Part shown: piece by piece, positions 43,023 through 51,644 of the stretch
Position numbering within the stretch: the first letter of the stretch is position 1
Layout of the letters: each line of letters starts with the position of its first letter
Notes under the pieces: model-generated
Told to the model about the DNA's origin: nothing
The model's input: only the letters and a program-made list of their open reading frames with translations
The model's database searches: none
Made by a program: the position numbers and the translations under genes
Source: Butyrivibrio sp. NC2002
GTDB lineage: Bacteria; Bacillota; Clostridia; Lachnospirales; Lachnospiraceae
Length of the DNA: 64,000 bases
Reading direction: 5' to 3'
Assembly: GCF_000702265.1 (NCBI RefSeq)
Contig: NZ_JNKZ01000004.1
Span: forward strand, 124,001 to 188,000

Positions 43023-43865
43023 TTATGCAACATTATAACAATATGCGTTAGGTTTTTCCGTGTAAGATATACCGTCACGTGAAACAAATATTCGGTCCGT
43101 ATAACTTATCTGTTTCATTAGACCCATCATAGGAAACAGCAAGTCATCATTTCTTTGCATCGCATCATCTTTTGACACAATCTTGACATTAGACACATAA
43201 TTCCACGTATTTATTAGGCCATATTCACCCACTGGGCGGGAATCCAGCTCTAATTCACCTTCATCATTTACAGACCATACTCTATTATCATCCACAGAAA
43301 CGTTGCCATTCTTTTTTATGTACGATAAACATCTATGTTTAAACAGTCTGTATCCTTCTAATCCAGCCTCACCGCTTAGCATTTTTTCTATATCTGACAA
43401 TTTCTCTGTATTACTATCTGTATCAAAATAACTATCTGTATAAATGTATATATTTATCGGAAGCCTTTTTAAATACTTTTCCATTAAAGGGCGGACTTCA
43501 TTCCAATCCAATCCTCCATTACCACAACCAAGCGCTGGAAATGCAATAGAATCAATCCCCAACTTATCCCAGTTAATCACAAACTTTTGCAAGCCTTTCT
43601 CAATATAGCTAAGCTGTGATTTTCTGCGCCACTCATTTTTAGTAGGAAACAATAATATCCACTTATCATATTCTCTGTATAACAAAAGGTTTCCAATGTT
43701 GAACTCTCCACTGTCACATCTCTTCTTATAAGCTTCAAACATTTTGGGATATCTCTTTTTAAACTCCAGCGCAATACCTTTTCCCATAACACCTTCAAGA
43801 TTAACGGTATTTGTTATTACCTGCGCCGGACTTGCAAATATGTCGCCCTTAATATATCTGATCAT
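43023..43865 (-). CDS. darG: DarG-like macro-domain antitoxin
   Basis: The 280-residue protein starts with a macro domain (1-155): MIRYIKGDIF, ITNTVNLEGVMGKGIALEFK and FPALGCGNGGLDW, as in DarG and other ADP-ribose hydrolases that remove the DarT mark from DNA. The C-terminal 120 residues (EGYRLFKHRCLSYIKK onward) do not show the helical YFLQ-type segment that I would expect in DarG, so the toxin-binding part differs. It lies before the toxin gene, opposite to the common darT-darG order. A GGAG site is ten bases before the ATG, just after a strong hairpin (43893-43930). Confidence 0.82.
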   Translation of the reverse strand: MIRYIKGDIFASPAQVITNTVNLEGVMGKGIALEFKKRYPKMFEAYKKRCDSGEFNIGNLLLYREYDKWILLFPTKNEWRRKSQLSYIEKGLQKFVINWDKLGIDSIAFPALGCGNGGLDWNEVRPLMEKYLKRLPINIYIYTDSYFDTDSNTEKLSDIEKMLSGEAGLEGYRLFKHRCLSYIKKNGNVSVDDNRVWSVNDEGELELDSRPVGEYGLINTWNYVSNVKIVSKDDAMQRNDDLLFPMMGLMKQISYTDRIFVSRDGISYTEKPNAYCYNVA

Positions 43866-43892
43866 ATTTCTTTAACTCCAAAAAATTATTAA

Positions 43893-43930
43893 ACGGCAGC
43901 TTTGCCCAGCCAATCTGGGCGCGCTGCCGT
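43893..43930 (-). terminator. Strong hairpin just upstream of the darG-like gene
   Basis: The stem ACGGCAGC / GCTGCCGT has an inner stem GCCCAG / CTGGGC. On the minus strand it is followed by TTTAATAATTTTTTGG, which leads directly into the ribosome site of the macro-domain gene 28 bp on. It could end upstream transcription or act as an attenuator in the leader of the darG-darT pair. Confidence 0.6.
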
Positions 43931-43989
43931 CAATAAATCCAAATATAAAATGCCCCCAGATTATAACTTTTTTCATTAAATCTAACCCA

Positions 43990-44028
43990 TAAGAAAATCC
44001 CCATAGAGCCCCTCAGCCCTATAGGGAT
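43990..44028 (-). terminator. Terminator after the coiled-coil gene
   Basis: ATCCCCATAG / CTATAGGGAT (one mismatch) is followed on the minus strand by TTTTCTT. It lies about 135 bp past the stop of 44164-44475. The A/T-rich gap around it holds nothing else evident. Confidence 0.65.
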
Positions 44029-44163
44029 ATTATAAGCTAAATATGAGAATTTGTCATTGAAATAATGCTTTATGAGCGGTATCCAATGCCTTCTTAAAAC
44101 AATTAGTTACTTTTAATTAAAAATCATATCTGTCTCTTTGAAATCATAATCTGACTTTATTTA

Positions 44164-44475
44164 TTAGCTTATCTTCTTTTCAATTTTTTCTACAGCTGCT
44201 TCTAAATGATTTACTCTTAGTGTAAGCATTTCATACTCGGTTCTGGAAGTAACTACTTCTTTTAGTTTTCTATCTAAATCCATGTGTCCTTCGGCTACCC
44301 TCATAATATTAGGACAAATTTCATTCTCTATCTGCAATTTAATACTCTTAACATCAGATTGAAGATCATTGATCTTCTCATCCATGGCATTTATCTTCTC
44401 TTCCATAATATTAAACTTGCCATCCATGGAACTCACTTTTTCTAAAATGCAATCTATTTTTTGATCATTATTCAT
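44164..44475 (-). CDS. Small coiled-coil protein of unknown function
   Basis: The 103-residue protein is made of heptads rich in Lys, Glu, Ile and Met (IMEEKINAMDEKINDLQSDV, then LTLRVNHLEAAVEKIEKK), so it should form a long helical coiled coil. No membrane helix or signal peptide is present. The ATG at 44475 has GAGG six bases upstream; an ATG seven codons earlier is less well placed. Similar small proteins occur near mobile genes in Clostridia, but no function is known. The 289-bp gap upstream to 44765 holds no gene. Confidence 0.7.
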   Translation of the reverse strand: MNNDQKIDCILEKVSSMDGKFNIMEEKINAMDEKINDLQSDVKSIKLQIENEICPNIMRVAEGHMDLDRKLKEVVTSRTEYEMLTLRVNHLEAAVEKIEKKIS

Positions 44476-44764
44476 AATATACCTCTTTCTATTCACTGCA
44501 CATACTTCTCAACTATACAACTCTTTTTGCAGAAGCATATTCCATAAGACACTACCCCTAAATAGCCATCTGCAAGAATTCCTTCCTCATACTATATCTC
44601 GGATCTGATTTCCCTGTTTGGAAAGCAACTCGGTATTACATGTCATTATCTTCTTTCCTGTAAAATATCTACTCTTACCTCCTAATTTTAGCCCATGCAG
44701 TGTAATATTTCCACCGCATGAGCTGTTATAGTTTTCCTTTTTTGCCTGCAAGAAATCAAAAATT

Positions 44765-45673
44765 TTACTTTTTCACCCTCTTCCACGCTTTTGATGAAAA
44801 CCTGGAGTTGTCCCTCTTGGGTCTTGTAAATGAGATAGTTCCACCCGATATTTTGCCTGTTACAGATTGGTGGCATGAGGAGCAGAGAATTACTATCCGG
44901 CCTGTTTTCTTTGTAAGCTTGTAATAATACTTTTCTCTGTCATGCTTTCCGTGGAAAGATGCGGTAGTTCCTGAGACTTCCCGAACGGTTCTTTTGCAGA
45001 CAGCGCATGAGCATTCCTGGATCACTTTTAATTTTTTGCCTTTTACCTTAACTGACTTAACGGACCATTCCCCGCATTTGTGTTTGCCTGTGGGCGGAAT
45101 GGGTTCTGTCTTTGTGGCATTACACATTGAGCAGGTTCCGGTCCTTATGCCTTCCTCTGCGCATGTTGCCGCTTTTGTTACTTTCCATTTGTACCTGTGG
45201 TCAAGCCTTTCTCCGGATTGTTCCGATGAAATAAAACCGCAAACATTACACGTTCTTTGAATAACCTTTGGCGAGCTGCAAGTAGCACTTTGCGTTTTAG
45301 CTCTTGCAAACCTATGCCCTTTTGCCGGTATTTCTTCTGTTTCTGTTACTTCTCCGCAGTTCTTGCATATATGCGACTTTACCCCCGGCATAGTGCATGT
45401 CGGCTCTTTTGTTCTTTCCCATCTGCATTTGTGTTCAAGCTTTGGAATGCTCTGCGTTTCCAGAATTTCCTCGCAGTCCTGACATATCTTTATGTCTTTG
45501 CCGAATCTGCTGCATGTTGGTTTGATGAGCGTAACCCATTCGTATTCTTCATGCATACAGTTTTGGCCATGCGCTGTGATAGGCCTCAGAAAAAATAAGC
45601 CAAAGAAAATAGCTCCGGCAAAAGAAATAGACACAGCCATACGCCTAATCCTTTTAGCTGCAATAATATTCAT
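44765..45673 (-). CDS. Secreted Cys-rich repeat protein
   Basis: The 302-residue protein starts with a signal peptide (MAVSISFAGAIFFGLFF, cleavage near AHG). Four to five repeats of about 40 residues follow, each with A/P-T-C, then C-x-x-C and a GH or LDH end, as in KEPTCTMPGVKSHICKNCG. The paired cysteines suggest small disulfide- or metal-bound knots on the cell surface. The C-terminal third is basic with further C-x-x-C pairs (CSCAVCKR, CSSCH). It is a known repeat style in secreted Lachnospiraceae proteins, of unknown role. A GGAGG site lies 13 bases before the ATG, somewhat far. Confidence 0.8.
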   Translation of the reverse strand: MNIIAAKRIRRMAVSISFAGAIFFGLFFLRPITAHGQNCMHEEYEWVTLIKPTCSRFGKDIKICQDCEEILETQSIPKLEHKCRWERTKEPTCTMPGVKSHICKNCGEVTETEEIPAKGHRFARAKTQSATCSSPKVIQRTCNVCGFISSEQSGERLDHRYKWKVTKAATCAEEGIRTGTCSMCNATKTEPIPPTGKHKCGEWSVKSVKVKGKKLKVIQECSCAVCKRTVREVSGTTASFHGKHDREKYYYKLTKKTGRIVILCSSCHQSVTGKISGGTISFTRPKRDNSRFSSKAWKRVKK

Positions 45674-45866
45674 TTTTAGATAAAAACCTCCTGTTCAAAA
45701 TTCCTGTAAATATATCAAATCAAAACATCCTGGAATATTATCTGCCGTTTGTCTAACAGCAGAACTCGTCAAGAATTGACGTATGAGATAAAATATCATT
45801 TTTCGAAATCAAAAGCAAGTACATTAAGATAATCTTAAGAAGTAGCAGCTTCCGTTTTGGGATCGA

Positions 45867-46589
45867 TCATTTTACAATATTGGTCAAAATCAGGGCGATT
45901 CCGGAAATTATCAGCATTACAATGACAATCTTTTTTACAATCTTGTCATCGATGCGCTTTGCACTAAGCATCCCTGCTAAAAGTCCCACAAGCATAAACG
46001 GCGCAAGTAGAAGAGCTCTCTTTAGCGAATCCGGTGTTATGATCCCATAGATACTGTATAGGATGATCCTGAAAGTATTCTCAATAATAAATACCATGCA
46101 AATATTAGCTCTAAAAGCCTTTGCATCGTCTGTGGTCCTTCCTATGTATGCACCAAGCAGCGCGCCAACTCCATATAACCCGCACAGAAAACCTGAAAGA
46201 AGTCCTATTACAGTAAGCAATATCTTCGACTGCTTTCCTTTTTTTCCTGCAGCCTCACGGAAAAACATTTCCAATCCGACAAGTATTACGAGTACTCCAA
46301 ATATTATTTTTACAACAGTAATATCTGCTTTTTTTAAAAAAGCTACACCTGCAAGGCTCCCTACAATTACCATGACAGATAACGGAATGAAGATCTTCCT
46401 GTCTATGGATTTTCTCTCTTTCCAGCTTATTATCAGATTGGTCGGGTAACCCAGCACCAGTTCAACAGGAGATATGTTGATATTAGCTGCGCCAAAACTC
46501 AGTATAGAAGTAAAAACCAGTGTGTTTGCAAAACCGCATAATCCTTTTATGTAAAAGGCACATACAGTCGCAATGATCCAAAAAAACAT
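45867..46589 (-). CDS. TauE/SafE family membrane transporter
   Basis: The 240-residue protein has about seven to eight membrane helices with the duplicated family motifs: YIKGLCGFANTLVFTSIL and GLLSGFLCGLYGVGALLG. The family exports sulfite, sulfoacetate or related organic anions; the substrate here is unknown. It stands alone before the PAS-GGDEF gene. Confidence 0.9.
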   Translation of the reverse strand: MFFWIIATVCAFYIKGLCGFANTLVFTSILSFGAANINISPVELVLGYPTNLIISWKERKSIDRKIFIPLSVMVIVGSLAGVAFLKKADITVVKIIFGVLVILVGLEMFFREAAGKKGKQSKILLTVIGLLSGFLCGLYGVGALLGAYIGRTTDDAKAFRANICMVFIIENTFRIILYSIYGIITPDSLKRALLLAPFMLVGLLAGMLSAKRIDDKIVKKIVIVMLIISGIALILTNIVK

Positions 46590-46662
46590 CCCTTTTTCAA
46601 AGCTCCCTCTGACTCCTATTTATTTTTTCATACTCCTCCTTGTACCCCGTCCCCGGAGCACA

Positions 46663-48024
46663 TCACCTGTGCATCTTCAGGCTTTTTTTGTTTTCATACA
46701 TTCTCTTGTCAGCAATTTCAAATACTTCAGCCACACAATCTTCATTGCTGAACTTTGCCATGCCACAGGCTATTATAACTCCGCCATACAAAATTGCATT
46801 CTCGTTATGACGTGCGATCAACTCTACCAGTTCATCGCTTCGTGCATAGTCTTCGTCCTGCGAGATCACCACAAATTCGTCCCCACCGACTCTGTACACA
46901 GGGCTGCACTTAAAAGCTTTACAGATTATCTTACATGCGTCGCATATATATCTGTCGCCTGCTTCATGACCCTCAGTATCATTAATCCTCTTTAGATCAT
47001 TTACATCGAGCACAACGATAGCGAACTCAGATTGACGCCGTTCCTGGATCCTTTGGTTCATCAGGTTTTCTCTTTGCTTATATGCATTCTTATTCTTAAT
47101 GCCGGTAAGAGCATCTATTTCAGCCATATTCTGCACAAGAGCAAGCTTCTCCGTATACTCACGCTTAATACGCATAGCATCGGTCACGTCCTGGCATAAC
47201 CCCAGCAGGCACTCTCTGCCGGTATCATCCGTAAATTTGAGTTTTGTCGTCTGAAACTGTCGGGGATTGCCTGCCGCGTCAGGAACATCCTCAAAGAAAA
47301 TATAAGGTCTGTTCATGGATAGCGCCTTCTTATCATCTTCAATAAAATGAAGCGCTGTCTCCTCATCAAAAATCTCAAAATCAGTCAGTCCTACAACTCC
47401 TTCCGGATTCTCTTTGTGTGCATAATCTGCAAATGCCTGATTGCAGGCAAGATATTTCCTTGTGTTTACATCTTTTGAAAAAGTCATGGCAGGCATATTT
47501 GTCAAAAGATCTGAAACAGATTTTTTCAGTTTCATTATCTCTCTGGTTGCATCTGCCTCTTTCCTTAAGCGTTCATTTTCCTGTTGTAATCTGGCATATT
47601 CTACGGATATATCCTCATTTTCCAGACTATCACCTACAAATGCACCCTGATCTGTATACCAGATAAAAGCAAGTCTCGTTCCATCTTCCTTGTAGATATG
47701 TCTGCCGTATGAATGGATTATCCTATATTCTCCATCTCTCTTGATCCTACAGATCACATCAAAAATCCCGCCCTCCGAAACAAATCGGTCAACCTCATTT
47801 TTTATAGAAGCGCGGTCATCTTCATGGATGTCACGATAAATATCGTTATCCATCAAATCATAAGCCTCTTTTTTGCGTTTGTCATCATAGCCCAGAAGCT
47901 CAGCAAAACCTACAGATAGTACTATTGTAGTAGCCCTATTTTCTATAAACTGGTAAATACCAAAAGGAACATGGCTGTGTTTCAGAAGTTCCAATTCCGC
48001 ATCACTGTATCTGTACTTTTCCAA
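46663..48024 (-). CDS. Cytosolic PAS-PAS-GGDEF diguanylate cyclase
   Basis: The 453-residue protein lacks membrane helices. It has two PAS domains (the first with FAELLGYDDKRKKEAYDL and IHEDDRASIKNEVDRF; the second with NMPAMTFSKDVNTRKYLACN), a short coiled linker and a GGDEF domain with an intact YRVGGDEFVVIS loop, so it should make c-di-GMP. KCSP replaces the usual RxxD inhibitory site. The start is TTG at 48024, eight bases after a near-perfect AAAGGAGG; upstream Met codons in the frame have no ribosome site and lie inside the previous gene. It is 20 bp after the EAL gene, so opposite c-di-GMP activities share one operon. Confidence 0.9.
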   Translation of the reverse strand: MEKYRYSDAELELLKHSHVPFGIYQFIENRATTIVLSVGFAELLGYDDKRKKEAYDLMDNDIYRDIHEDDRASIKNEVDRFVSEGGIFDVICRIKRDGEYRIIHSYGRHIYKEDGTRLAFIWYTDQGAFVGDSLENEDISVEYARLQQENERLRKEADATREIMKLKKSVSDLLTNMPAMTFSKDVNTRKYLACNQAFADYAHKENPEGVVGLTDFEIFDEETALHFIEDDKKALSMNRPYIFFEDVPDAAGNPRQFQTTKLKFTDDTGRECLLGLCQDVTDAMRIKREYTEKLALVQNMAEIDALTGIKNKNAYKQRENLMNQRIQERRQSEFAIVVLDVNDLKRINDTEGHEAGDRYICDACKIICKAFKCSPVYRVGGDEFVVISQDEDYARSDELVELIARHNENAILYGGVIIACGMAKFSNEDCVAEVFEIADKRMYENKKSLKMHR

Positions 48025-48043
48025 AAGGCGCACCTCCTTTGGT

Positions 48044-50254
48044 TCATTTAAGCATTTTTGTACATTCCTTCTCAAACTCTTCAACCGGCATAGGTTTATA
48101 AAAATAATATCCCTGCATCTCGGTGCATCCTCTCTCACTCAAAAAATCCGCCTGTGCCTTGGTCTCTACACCTTCAGCAATAAGCTTCATTCCAAGAAGT
48201 TTGACAAGCACTATCACCTGCGTGATGATTATACGGCTTTTTTCCATATCTCCCGTTCCGGTCAAAAAATGGAGATCCATCTTTATCCTGTCTACCGGAA
48301 CCTCCTTTAGCATATGAAGTGATGAATATCCGCTGCCAAAGTCGTCCATTTCAACCTGGAAGCCATACTCACGCAGCTCCGTAGTAGTCCTGATCAAAAA
48401 TTCAGGTCTCTCAACATACGCAGTCTCTGTTATTTCAATCCTTAGCTGCTCGGGATCAAGCCCGTATTTCTGAACCAGTCCATAGAAAAAGCCCGGAATA
48501 TTTCTGTCCTCTCTGATATCAGATCGTGACAGGTTAACCGATACAGATCGGACTTCACCCTGCTCCTTCCATCTCTTTAGGTCCTGACATACCTTATCCC
48601 ATATATATTTATCAAGGTCAAAAATCTGCCCTGTCTCTTCCAGTACAGGAATAAATATTCCTGGCGAGATCCACCCACGTGTTGGATGCTTCCAGCGGCA
48701 CAGCGCTTCAGCTCCGCTCACTGATTTGGTCAGATAATCAACCTGCGGCTGATACCACACCTGTATTTCACCGGTATCCAAGGCCATCTGCAGATGTCCA
48801 CTGATGTCAACTATCTGCTTACCCTTTTCCCATTGCTCCGGATTATAGAACTCATAGCCTGATTTGTGCGTATTCCTGATCTTCTTTTCTGCCATCCTTG
48901 CATAATCAAGCATTCTATCTACATCTACGTTTTGATAATCCTCCGGTGTCAAAACATAAACTCCTGTGCATAACTGGAGTTTTATTTCTTTACCCTTGTC
49001 ATTAAAATAATTCAGCAGCGGTTCTACAACTCCTTTTTCGTAGACTTTCATCTGCGCATCGTCTTTTATCTTGCGAAGAATAGCAAAGCGGTCACCTGTA
49101 ACGCGGCCTACTGCTTCCTCTTCTGTAAGTGCTTCTATTATGCTATGTGCCCAGAACTTTAGAAGCTCATCTCCTGCATCTCTTCCGAGTCGTTCATTTA
49201 TAAATTTAAAATTCCTAATGTTGTTGAAAACAAGAATATAATGATTATCAGAATAAACTCGAAGAAGCTCCTTTGCACGTTTCTTAAACCCCTCAAGGCT
49301 CAAAGCACCTGTAAGCGGGTCTTTTTCTATCAGTTCTCGCAGTTTCTGCTCCTGGCGCCTTTCTGCCTCATGCTGCAAATGAACACCAAAAGCAATCACT
49401 GCAAAAAACAAAAATGCCAAAATAAAGAACAAAAATCTGTATTCAAAAATATAATCCCAAAAATCATTATGATATAAGCGCCTCGATGTGTAATCGAGAA
49501 TTATCGCTTGTTTTCTGGTATCTTCCAACTTGGATATTCCCTCATCCAAGCGCTTTATTATATTTCTTCCTTTAGGTGTATCAAGAGTACCTGCGCGAAA
49601 ATCCATAGAGAACATGGACGCAGGCTGAACTCTAAGATCCGCATAAGACGGCTTTTGCAGAACATAACTCCACACATAGGAATTATGCATAAGTGCATCA
49701 ACCTTACCGCGTCTAAGTGCCTTAACACTTTGCCCCATAGTTTCAAACATAGTAATCTGAATTCCAGGATAGAGCTGTTTTACGGTTTCTGCTGCTCCGG
49801 TCAGTGAACTAAGCATTCCTATGTGCATTTCATTTATTGGAGGAAGATTCTCGTTCCCCTTGGTTACCATAGTAAACGGCGTCTGCATAAGGTTTTCGGA
49901 GACAATTGTATCTACGCCTGTTGAACTCTTTATTGCACTGCCAAATGGCATGATCAGATCATAATCCGGATTATCCAATGCATCTTTATTGGTTTTTTCA
50001 TCAAGAACTCTAAAAGAAGTATTATATCCGGCCTCTGCAGCCGCTGCACGCATGAGGTCAATGCCTATACCCACAAGTTCATCTGTTTCCTCGTCATAAT
50101 AAAACACAGGACATCTGTCAGCAGGAACTCCAATAACCAAAGTTTCTGCTTCATCTGAAGCTGAACGGGCATAAGCTACGCTTCCTATCAAACATAAAAA
50201 TGCTATACATATGACAAAACATGAATATCGCAAGACATTCCATACTACTTTCAT
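48044..50254 (-). CDS. Periplasmic-binding-domain GGDEF-EAL protein, probable c-di-GMP phosphodiesterase
   Basis: The 736-residue protein has a signal/anchor helix, an extracellular SBP_bac_3 solute-binding domain (LVIGVPADRCPVFYYDEETD, YDLIMPFGSAI), a membrane helix (FFILAFLFFAVIAFGVH), a GGDEF-like domain whose loop reads TGDRF, so it is not a cyclase, and a C-terminal EAL domain. EAL keeps GAEALCRW, SVNLSRSD, EITETAYV, MDDFGSGYSSL, KMD and AEGVET, so c-di-GMP hydrolysis is likely. The ligand may be an amino acid. The start at 50254 has GGAG six bases upstream; earlier Met codons are poorly placed. Confidence 0.9.
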   Translation of the reverse strand: MKVVWNVLRYSCFVICIAFLCLIGSVAYARSASDEAETLVIGVPADRCPVFYYDEETDELVGIGIDLMRAAAAEAGYNTSFRVLDEKTNKDALDNPDYDLIMPFGSAIKSSTGVDTIVSENLMQTPFTMVTKGNENLPPINEMHIGMLSSLTGAAETVKQLYPGIQITMFETMGQSVKALRRGKVDALMHNSYVWSYVLQKPSYADLRVQPASMFSMDFRAGTLDTPKGRNIIKRLDEGISKLEDTRKQAIILDYTSRRLYHNDFWDYIFEYRFLFFILAFLFFAVIAFGVHLQHEAERRQEQKLRELIEKDPLTGALSLEGFKKRAKELLRVYSDNHYILVFNNIRNFKFINERLGRDAGDELLKFWAHSIIEALTEEEAVGRVTGDRFAILRKIKDDAQMKVYEKGVVEPLLNYFNDKGKEIKLQLCTGVYVLTPEDYQNVDVDRMLDYARMAEKKIRNTHKSGYEFYNPEQWEKGKQIVDISGHLQMALDTGEIQVWYQPQVDYLTKSVSGAEALCRWKHPTRGWISPGIFIPVLEETGQIFDLDKYIWDKVCQDLKRWKEQGEVRSVSVNLSRSDIREDRNIPGFFYGLVQKYGLDPEQLRIEITETAYVERPEFLIRTTTELREYGFQVEMDDFGSGYSSLHMLKEVPVDRIKMDLHFLTGTGDMEKSRIIITQVIVLVKLLGMKLIAEGVETKAQADFLSERGCTEMQGYYFYKPMPVEEFEKECTKMLK

Positions 50255-50384
50255 GTGTTTCTCCATCCCCCTCAAAAAAATAATGAAAAAAAAGCATGAA
50301 GACAGAAAATCCCCATGCATGTTCATTATAGCATTAAAAAATATCAATATGTTCATTTTATAGCATTTTAAGAAACTTTTTATT

Positions 50385-51254
50385 CTAAAATCTCTTTATC
50401 GTTTCGTTCATGCTTCCTGTTCTGTATCCGATAAGATCCATGGTTACGTATGAAAAACCAAATTCTTTGAATGAAGCTGTTATACGACTTCTAACCTCCT
50501 CTTCAATGAGTTTGGGAAACTCCTTAGGCATTATCTCTATTCTAGCTATGGTTCCATGAATACGTACACGCACCTGATGAAATCCAAGGTCAAGCAATAA
50601 CTGCTCGGCTTTTTCAACCATTCCCAGCTTTTCTCTGGTTATCGTTTCGCCGTAAACAAATCTGGAGGAAAGACAGGCAAAAGATTGCTTATCCCAGGTC
50701 GGAAGTCCAAGATATTTGGACAATGCTCTTATGTCGTCTTTGGTCAGTCCCACCTCTCGCAGAGGACTCTTTATTCCAAGCTCTGCCACGGCCACAAGTC
50801 CGGGCCGGTAGTCGCCGTTATCATCCAGATTAGATCCTTCCGCAACCTCTGCAATATTCTCGCGTTTAGCCATTTTCTTTATATTTTCAAACAGCTCGCG
50901 TTTACAGATATAGCACCTGTTGGTCGGATTTTGTGCAAAGCCCTCTATTTCCAATTCTTCAGATTCAAAAAATATATGCCTTATCTTTTGCTCCCTGCAA
51001 AAAGCTTCCGCCTCATTTGATTCTCTCTTGGGAAAAGAGCAGGATCTTGCTGTTATAGCTATCACCTTATCACCCAAGGCTTCTTTAGCTGCATACAGCA
51101 AAAATGTCGAATCCACCCCGCTTGAAAACGCAATAGCTACGCTCCCATAGCTCTTAAGCAGGTCAATGAGGTCATCATATTTTTTCAGTTGTACTTCAGT
51201 AGGTTTAACATTTTCTGTATTATCAGTTACTGCCCTGTCTTTTATTCCTTCCAT
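50385..51254 (-). CDS. larE: ATP-dependent sacrificial sulfur transferase LarE
   Basis: The 289-residue protein has the PP-loop AFSSGVDSTFLLYAA, NPTNRCYICKREL, EGSNLDDNGDYRPG and FACLSSR, all LarE features. LarE adds sulfur to pyridinium dicarboxylic mononucleotide to make the nickel pincer cofactor of lactate racemase. Three conserved cysteines (two in RCYICK, one in FACLSSR) suggest the type that holds an iron-sulfur cluster; this is an inference. larA, larB and larC are not in the window, so the use of the product cannot be told. The GGGAGG site is six bases before the ATG. Confidence 0.9.
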   Translation of the reverse strand: MEGIKDRAVTDNTENVKPTEVQLKKYDDLIDLLKSYGSVAIAFSSGVDSTFLLYAAKEALGDKVIAITARSCSFPKRESNEAEAFCREQKIRHIFFESEELEIEGFAQNPTNRCYICKRELFENIKKMAKRENIAEVAEGSNLDDNGDYRPGLVAVAELGIKSPLREVGLTKDDIRALSKYLGLPTWDKQSFACLSSRFVYGETITREKLGMVEKAEQLLLDLGFHQVRVRIHGTIARIEIMPKEFPKLIEEEVRSRITASFKEFGFSYVTMDLIGYRTGSMNETIKRF

Positions 51255-51287
51255 TAAAACCTCCCAAATAAAAAATTAAGTCCCAGC

Positions 51288-51575
51288 TTATAATGTTAGT
51301 TCTGTCTTTAGAAGTTCATTTTCATTGCAGACACATGAAGTTATAACAAATTCGTATCCCCTGGCTCCAAATCGCCGCATTCCTTTTAAAAACAGATGCA
51401 TCCGCTTATCCTCGGTCATGTATTCTTCTGTAATAATTTCTCCGGCAGAGCCCTTTTCCAAGACTTTCCTGAAATCTCCAAGAAATGCGGGAATCAAAAC
51501 CTTCCCCGTTTTCTTTCCGTTTTCAAATCCATATAACTTGTTAATTTCGTTCTGGAGAAGCTGATCGATCGTCAT
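51288..51575 (-). CDS. Small hypothetical protein
   Basis: The 95-residue soluble protein (starts MTIDQLLQNEINKLYG) has no recognised family. AGGGGGA lies about eight bases before the ATG, and it is closely upstream of larE (33 bp), so it is probably a real gene in the same operon. A Lys/Gly-rich middle (FENGKKTGKV) and the motif MRRFGARGYEFVITSCVC are the only distinctive parts. Confidence 0.65.
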   Translation of the reverse strand: MTIDQLLQNEINKLYGFENGKKTGKVLIPAFLGDFRKVLEKGSAGEIITEEYMTEDKRMHLFLKGMRRFGARGYEFVITSCVCNENELLKTELTL

Positions 51576-51644
51576 TTGGGTTATCCCCCTACTTTTTATT
51601 TCTCAATAATAACCCTGCTCAGCTGTCTTTTGCAAACAGGACCA

